Virus record (IMG/VR): IMGVR_UViG_3300048930_000155
Span: 1-64,000 of that record
Origin: a virus
Reading direction: 5' to 3' (one strand)
DNA: 64,000 nt
The notes beneath the pieces are model-generated. The model was not told the DNA's origin. It did not search any database and was given only the letters and a program-made list of their open reading frames with translations. Made by a program: the position numbers and the translations under genes. Shown one piece after another: positions 59,782 through 64,000 of the stretch; the stretch's first letter is position 1; each line of letters starts with the position of its first letter.

Positions 59782-59982
59782 TTAATTCTCCCCGATAACA
59801 TTCTTTAAATACTGTACTACGGCTAGGTGCCCGTTATTCGCCGCCCAGCGTAGCGCCGCATCGCCATCGGCCCTAACGTTAGCGCCCTTTTCGATTAGGT
59901 ACTGCACTACGGCTAGGTGACCGTAGCGACTAAACGTGATTAAGTCGTTGTTAAGATCGTTTTGACACTCTACTGTTAACAT
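59782..59982 (-). CDS. Short ankyrin-repeat protein, 66 aa
   Basis: This minimal copy has the standard header MLTVECQNDLNNDLITFSR, one complete 33-aa unit and the terminal VVQYLKNVIGEN. It is the shortest of the family and its first 97 bases are identical to the gene at 1813. A single full unit may not fold stably, so it is either a seed for expansion or a contracted copy. Its end supplies GGGGAG for the subtilase. Confidence 0.85.
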   Translation of the reverse strand: MLTVECQNDLNNDLITFSRYGHLAVVQYLIEKGANVRADGDAALRWAANNGHLAVVQYLKNVIGEN

Positions 59983-59983
59983 A
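59887..59983. repeat. 97-base block identical to 2098-2194
   Basis: Partner of the block at 2098-2194, about 57.8 kb away. Confidence 0.95.
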
Positions 59984-60014
59984 CTTATATAACCTTCTGC
60001 TCAAGCTTAAGAAT

Positions 60015-60293
60015 CTAGTATAGCGGTACACTAGCATCAATGTCGTCGGGCGATACCGATCTTATCGCAACCTCTGCGCTGCGAGTCTTACCGCAAATCG
60101 CGGTGTAATCCTGCTCCCCTATTTTAGTGAAGATTTTAAGACACGGGCTTTTTTTATACAGCTGTCGGCAACGTAACTGCGCTCTACTTAACTGCCGCAT
60201 ATCAAATTGATTAATTGGTATAAAAGTTTTATTTATAATCTCAGTAGCGGGACACGCAGTAAAGGACGCCATAAACATCAAATAAGCGTACAT
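60015..60293 (-). CDS. Small exported, possibly lipoprotein, 92 aa
   Basis: ATG 60293 follows GGAG formed by the last codons of the recA-like gene. A hydrophobic start (MYAYLMFMASFTAC) with Cys14 could be a lipobox, although Phe at -3 is not optimal. Four more Cys in the mature part suggest disulfides in the periplasm. It lies before a secreted protease and may be related in function. Confidence 0.6.
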   Translation of the reverse strand: MYAYLMFMASFTACPATEIINKTFIPINQFDMRQLSRAQLRCRQLYKKSPCLKIFTKIGEQDYTAICGKTRSAEVAIRSVSPDDIDASVPLY

Positions 60294-60295
60294 AG

Positions 60296-61213
60296 TCACT
60301 CCTCAACGTCTATCTTTACGTTGCCCCAGGAATCTTTATTATCTTCTTTGTACTGCTTAAGCGCTGCAGGATCGTCCGGTATAATAGCGTTAGAAGTAAT
60401 TAAGAAAGGGCCCTCATTGGATACCCCATTAATGTGGTTCTTCTCAACAGCCAGCTTGGCTGCTATCCCGAAAGAAACGTCTCGTCCGTCCTTTACGGCC
60501 TTAAGCTGACGTGTCTTACGCACTTTAATAACTAAGCTAGACGAATAGTAAATCCCATCCCCGCCGTAAGGAACGTCTGTAGTAGGCCCTCCAGGAAACG
60601 CTGGCGGCTGCTTATACGAATGGTTAATGAATACCAGGCCTGCAAAATGCGGGCTATTTACTTTACGCGTATCGTTAATCCTATGACTAACTACCCGCAT
60701 CTGCTCGCGAATTACTTTTGACGTTTTCATCATAGCGCCGCCAACCTCAGTATTACCGTCTTTAGCAATGCGTACAGAATCTCTACTAATGGTATTTCCG
60801 ATAGAGTCCACTATAAATAAAATATCTTTAGGTATGTCGCCCTTGCTTTGTGCAGATAGGAACTTATGAATCTCATCAAAAATCTCTTCGATATACGTTA
60901 CGTCAACAGATAGGACTGCATCCACGTCGACGCCCATAGTCGCGGCCCGCTCCGGCATAAACTTACCTTCTGTGATTATGAATATGGGCAGCACGTTTTG
61001 CTGCAGCGCTTTTGCCGCCAAAGTAAGAGCTAGGGTAGTCTTTCCGCCGTTACTAGGTCCGTAGATTTGAGTTATATGGCCTAAAGGTAGACCAGGTAAT
61101 CCGGATACTTCTTTTAGGGCATCGTCCCATTGGATATAATTCTCTTTCTTGTACGGAACGCTTGCCGCCTGAAGCGACTTTTTAAATGCTTGTAGGTCAA
61201 ATTTCTTAGTCAT
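60296..61213 (-). CDS. RecA/UvsX-like recombinase, 305 aa
   Basis: Walker A GPSNGGKTT (about 52-60), a Walker B-like LFIVDSIGN (about 132-140), the stretch FINHSYKQPP and the loop region PGGPTTDVPYGGDGIYYSS place it in the RecA family, phage branch. It forms filaments on single-stranded DNA for recombination and repair. It starts in overlap with the previous gene behind GAGGGG. At 305 residues it is shorter than bacterial RecA. Confidence 0.85.
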   Translation of the reverse strand: MTKKFDLQAFKKSLQAASVPYKKENYIQWDDALKEVSGLPGLPLGHITQIYGPSNGGKTTLALTLAAKALQQNVLPIFIITEGKFMPERAATMGVDVDAVLSVDVTYIEEIFDEIHKFLSAQSKGDIPKDILFIVDSIGNTISRDSVRIAKDGNTEVGGAMMKTSKVIREQMRVVSHRINDTRKVNSPHFAGLVFINHSYKQPPAFPGGPTTDVPYGGDGIYYSSSLVIKVRKTRQLKAVKDGRDVSFGIAAKLAVEKNHINGVSNEGPFLITSNAIIPDDPAALKQYKEDNKDSWGNVKIDVEE

Positions 61214-61433
61214 GGATGCTTAGCCCCTCACTTAAAAATATATCATGCAACTTCTTTCGCATTTCTGCTACGGCTTTAGTATAATCTTCCGAATATTCCT
61301 CTCCGCCGTACTTCACAATACTGCGAAGTTCTTGATCATACTCCTGCACTGCGTGCTTATAGGCCATCCCCTTTTGGGCACAATCTAGTTCGTATTGCTC
61401 CCCGGGCACTTCAAATTCTAGTATAACTTTCAT
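61206..61433 (-). CDS. Hypothetical protein, 75 aa
   Basis: This is the first gene of the leftward DNA-metabolism operon. ATG 61433 follows GAGGAG. The protein starts with a strand (MKVILEFEVPGEQYEL) and continues as charged helices (DYTKAVAEMRKKLHDIF). I recall similar small proteins near phage recombination genes, but no function is known. It overlaps the RecA-like start. Confidence 0.7.
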   Translation of the reverse strand: MKVILEFEVPGEQYELDCAQKGMAYKHAVQEYDQELRSIVKYGGEEYSEDYTKAVAEMRKKLHDIFLSEGLSIHD

Positions 61434-61456
61434 GATATTACTCTCCTCACATGATC

Positions 61457-61492
61457 AATATACATTAGTACCTTAGTATATGCAAGTGTCAA
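61457..61492 (-). promoter_or_regulatory. Promoter(s) for the leftward DNA-metabolism operon
   Basis: Two overlapping candidates: TTGACA with TACTAA at 16 bases (61465-61492), and TTGCAT with TATATT at 17 bases (61457-61485). Both lie upstream of the Shine-Dalgarno of 61433. Confidence 0.65.
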
Positions 61493-61503
61493 AAGTATAG
61501 CTA

Positions 61504-61532
61504 TTTACAACGTGCATTATTTGAGTTAGTGT
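61504..61532 (+). promoter_or_regulatory. Sigma70-like promoter for 61539
   Basis: TTTACA (61504-61509), 17-base spacer, TAGTGT (61527-61532), six bases to the start codon. The -10 box is weak, but no ribosome binding site is present, which agrees with a leaderless mRNA. Confidence 0.5.
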
Positions 61533-61538
61533 ATAAGC

Positions 61539-62684
61539 ATGACTAATAAGTTATCCCATAGTTCAGTATCTACTTATACTACTTGTGCATATAAGTACAA
61601 ACTTCGGTATATAGAAAAGCTGTACCCCAAAAATCCTAGTGCGGCGCTACTATTCGGCACGGCAATAGACAAGGCACTCACGGATATGCTAAATGATCAT
61701 GCGGCAAATAACATAGACTGGCTAGGACAGACGTATAAGACCACGTTTATCAATAATTGGCGCCGAGGCGAAGTTAATAAAAAGATCGTAGATTTATATG
61801 ATAACCCTGATGTAGTCTACGCAGCGTCAGATATGGACTGGAAGTTAATGTCTAATAAAGACTTTGATGCGCTACTTACTGCGGCCACGTCCCTATATCC
61901 AGGAGTAGGGCCATTACCTAAAGGGGATCACGCCGATCTAGTGGACCTATTTAAGGCTATAGGTAAGCAAAAAGAAGCGGACGGCTGGAATAACCTTAAC
62001 GACGATCAGCGCAAGTACTATAACTACGCTAACTGGCTATGCTTAAGTATTAAAGGTGAGCTGATGATAAAAGCTTATCTAGAGAAGATTATACCTAGAA
62101 TTAAAAGAGTGATAAGCGCTCAGCGGGCAATCGATATTCAAAGCGACAGTGGAGACTCTATTACGGGATTTATAGATTTAATTGCCATATGGGAAGACGG
62201 AAGAACTATAGTATTTGATAACAAAACCTCGGCTAGGGAGTACGAAGCCGACGCTGTTCTAAAGAGCCCGCAACTAGCTATATATTCGCACGCACTCGAG
62301 AATGAGCTTAAGTCTAGGACAGCAGGGTTCATAGTATTACGAAAACTTATTAATAAGAACGCTAGTAAGAAGTGCAGCGTGTGTAATATGGACGGGGAGG
62401 GCAACAGAGCTAGAACCTGTAATAACGAAATAGGCGGTAAGCGGTGTTCAGGAGAGTGGGAAGAAGTGCTGAGGCCGGCAGCGGATATCCAAGTACTTAT
62501 ATCAGATATCCCGGAACAAACGGAGGCCATAACTATCCAGAACTTCGAAGAAGTTAACCATGCTATAAAGGCCCAGGTATTCCCGAGAAACATGTCAGCC
62601 TGTAAGAATGGAAGCCTAATATGCCCGTATTACTCAGTATGCTGGCATAATAATAATAAAGATGTAGTTAAGATTGAAAAGTAA
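61539..62684 (+). CDS. RecB/Cas4-like PD-(D/E)XK nuclease, 381 aa
   Basis: The N-terminal SVSTYTTCAYKYKLRYIEKL and LLFGTAIDKALTDML are typical of RecB-family nucleases in phages. The catalytic motifs follow: ITGFIDLIAI (Asp, about 211) and IVFDNKTS (Asp-x-Lys, about 228). A zinc-binding insertion (KCSVCNMDG..CNNEIGGKRC) and a terminal CKNGSLICPYYSVC could hold a metal or iron-sulfur site. Likely a 5' resecting exonuclease for recombination. Confidence 0.8.
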   Translation: MTNKLSHSSVSTYTTCAYKYKLRYIEKLYPKNPSAALLFGTAIDKALTDMLNDHAANNIDWLGQTYKTTFINNWRRGEVNKKIVDLYDNPDVVYAASDMDWKLMSNKDFDALLTAATSLYPGVGPLPKGDHADLVDLFKAIGKQKEADGWNNLNDDQRKYYNYANWLCLSIKGELMIKAYLEKIIPRIKRVISAQRAIDIQSDSGDSITGFIDLIAIWEDGRTIVFDNKTSAREYEADAVLKSPQLAIYSHALENELKSRTAGFIVLRKLINKNASKKCSVCNMDGEGNRARTCNNEIGGKRCSGEWEEVLRPAADIQVLISDIPEQTEAITIQNFEEVNHAIKAQVFPRNMSACKNGSLICPYYSVCWHNNNKDVVKIEK

Positions 62685-62734
62685 GTGTGGACATAGTTTC
62701 GCGCTTTTGCTAGATTATAACATATAGGAGACAT

Positions 62735-62971
62735 ATGGCAAAAATAGGAAGATCAATTAGAATGAAACAAGAAGACAAAGGACCTTACTATGTGCTTGGA
62801 ATTGCAGTGACTCATGATGGTTTTGAGTTACGTAAGTTAAAGATGCACGGGGACGAAGTTATGCACGTAGAGACGGTAGCCACGTCCACAGATAGGGCCG
62901 AAATCATATCACAACTGGAAATAAATACAGTATATTATGCCTATGACTTTAACCAACAACAAAGTAAATAG
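62735..62971 (+). CDS. Hypothetical protein, 78 aa
   Basis: ATG 62735 follows TAGGAG. The beta-rich sequence (YYVLGIAVTHDGFELRKLKM) has no recognised family. Its last 35 bases overlap the ankyrin gene start in another frame, as with other upstream neighbours of this cassette family. Confidence 0.65.
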   Translation: MAKIGRSIRMKQEDKGPYYVLGIAVTHDGFELRKLKMHGDEVMHVETVATSTDRAEIISQLEINTVYYAYDFNQQQSK

Positions 62972-63635
62972 CGGTACCGCACATTTTCAAACAGAGCTTA
63001 GCGACGCTTTAATCAAGTTTAGCCGCCACGGGCACCTAGCCGTAGTGCAGTACCTAATCGAAAAGGGCGCTAACGTTAGGGCCCGTGGCGACGCGGCGCT
63101 ACGCAGGGCGGCGGAGAATGGACACCTAGACATCGTGCAGTACCTAATCGAAAAGGGCGCTGACGTTAGGGCCGATGATGTCGAGGCGCTACACCGGGCG
63201 GCTACTAACGGGCACCTAGCCGTAGTGCAGTACCTCATCGAAAAGGGTGCTAACGTTAGGGCCTATAACGACGCGGCGCTACACTGGGCGGCTCGTAACG
63301 GTCACTTAGACGTAGTACAGCTCCTCATCGAAAAGGGCGCTAAAGTTAGGGCCTGTGACGACTCGGCGCTACGCTGGTCGGCGGATAACGGTCACCTAGC
63401 CGTAGTGCAGTACCTAATCGAAAAGGGCGCTGACGTTAGGGCCCGTAACGACGAGGCGCTGCGTAACGCGGCGGAGAATGGTCACCTAGCCGTAGTGCAG
63501 TACCTAATCGAAAAGGGCGCTAACGTTAGGGCCCGTGACGACGAGGCGCTACGCGAGGCGGCGCATAATGGACACAAAGACGTCGTACAATATTTAGAAA
63601 ACGTTATTAAGGAGCTTAAGAAGTGCAAGTGCTAA
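62937..63635 (+). CDS. Ankyrin-repeat protein, 232 aa, plus strand
   Basis: This copy alone is on the plus strand. Its header is diverged (MPMTLTNNKVNSGTAHFQ, then ELSDALIKFSRHG) but joins the standard units, six complete 33-aa repeats plus a terminal cap VVQYLENVIKELKKC. Variable residues occupy the same unit positions as in the other copies. Its end contains AAGGAG for the GTG-start gene at 63623. Confidence 0.92.
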   Translation: MPMTLTNNKVNSGTAHFQTELSDALIKFSRHGHLAVVQYLIEKGANVRARGDAALRRAAENGHLDIVQYLIEKGADVRADDVEALHRAATNGHLAVVQYLIEKGANVRAYNDAALHWAARNGHLDVVQLLIEKGAKVRACDDSALRWSADNGHLAVVQYLIEKGADVRARNDEALRNAAENGHLAVVQYLIEKGANVRARDDEALREAAHNGHKDVVQYLENVIKELKKCKC

Positions 63636-63814
63636 ACTTTATCGCAATAACTAGAGAGCTTTACTACAATCGTCCGTCTACACTAAGTAACTTGCAGCAC
63701 GTAGTAGTAGTATTATCTAACGCTAGATGTCACGAATTTTTACTAAAGGTTGAGCAGGAAAGCATCAAAGCGCAAGAAGCAAAAGCTCATATCCCTACCG
63801 TCTTTGACCATTGA
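63623..63814 (+). CDS. Hypothetical protein, GTG start, 63 aa
   Basis: GTG 63623 follows AAGGAG inside the ankyrin gene's last codons and overlaps that gene by 13 bases. The protein (MQVLNFIAITREL) begins with the same MQVL as those at 3355 and 9200. It is helical, ending QESIKAQEAKAHIPT. Function unknown. Confidence 0.6.
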   Translation: MQVLNFIAITRELYYNRPSTLSNLQHVVVVLSNARCHEFLLKVEQESIKAQEAKAHIPTVFDH

Positions 63815-63837
63815 CATTCACTGAAGACTAGTATAAT
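63811..63837 (+). promoter_or_regulatory. Sigma70-like promoter with short spacer
   Basis: TTGACA (63811-63816) and TATAAT (63832-63837) are consensus hexamers but only 15 bases apart, which normally weakens a promoter. It precedes the gene at 63859 by 21 bases. Confidence 0.6.
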
Positions 63838-63858
63838 CTAAAAACACTGGAGGAAATC

Positions 63859-64000
63859 ATGGATACAGTAAAAACAAAAAAGGGCACAGTCCTTCCCTTA
63901 ATGAGCCTTAAAGGTAAGCCGTATATGCAGGTAGCTCATAGGATAGTTTGGTTTAATGAAGATACGGAAGGTGGAGCTTTCAGTATCGAGACTGAAAATC
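63859..64000 (+). CDS. Phage conserved protein, 5' part only
   Basis: ATG 63859 follows GGAGG. The 47 visible codons (MDTVKTKKGTVLPLMSLKGK, then YMQVAHRIVWFNEDTEGG and FSIETEN) match the opening of a phage protein family I recall (LPLxxLKGKxYxxVxxRLxWFRE..WSIETE), often encoded near recombination and replication genes and perhaps binding single-stranded DNA. The rest lies outside the window. Confidence 0.7.
   Translation, partial: MDTVKTKKGTVLPLMSLKGKPYMQVAHRIVWFNEDTEGGAFSIETEN

Overview
The window is part of a tailed double-stranded DNA phage genome with a podovirus-like virion. It carries a large terminase, a portal, a scaffold-like protein, a major capsid protein, T7/P22-type tubular tail proteins, large internal virion proteins and several fibres. 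No DNA polymerase or RNA polymerase gene lies here and a gene is cut at each end, so the genome is longer than the window. The host is probably Gram-negative: the phage encodes signal-peptide lipoproteins, a candidate spanin pair, a transglycosylase-like and an M15 peptidase-like lysis enzyme, and host-type (sigma70) promoters. I cannot name the host or phage genus from the sequence.

Layout. 1-5.4 kb is a dense leftward operon of small overlapping genes interleaved with four ankyrin-repeat genes, plus a PcfJ-like protein and a collagen-like lipoprotein. 5.4-8.3 kb is gene-poor with many short repeats. 8.2-14.8 kb mixes short divergent units: a lysis-like cluster, an AAA+ ATPase, an AP2-domain fragment, an alanine-rich protein, a dCTP-deaminase/dUTPase-fold protein and a membrane-anchored trypsin-like protease. 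15.1-53.7 kb is the rightward late region: packaging, portal, fibres, scaffold, capsid, M15 endolysin, fibres, tail tube and internal proteins. 53.7-61.4 kb is a leftward operon for DNA metabolism (RuvC-like resolvase, dNMP kinase, metallophosphoesterase, RecA-like recombinase) that also holds a secreted subtilase and another ankyrin gene. 61.5-64 kb runs rightward: a RecB-like nuclease, a sixth ankyrin gene and the start of a further gene.

Four points stand out. (1) Six ankyrin genes are built from nearly identical 33-codon units. They share blocks of about 90-97 identical bases, even between copies 57 kb apart, and their last codons carry the ribosome binding site of the next gene, so they look like a dispersed, recombining cassette family. 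(2) The major capsid gene is split by two group I introns flanking a 24-base mini-exon. Joining the three exons restores an open frame of 409 codons including the stop. Each intron holds a GIY-YIG gene. (3) A sense-oriented motif, AAACAAAT followed by TTAnTAGG-like sequence, occurs ten times, in front of late gene blocks, and looks like a phage-specific late promoter. (4) At least five sigma70-like promoters place the start codon 6-7 bases after the -10 box, predicting leaderless mRNAs.

All functions are read from motifs, gene order and recalled family features; no database search was run.
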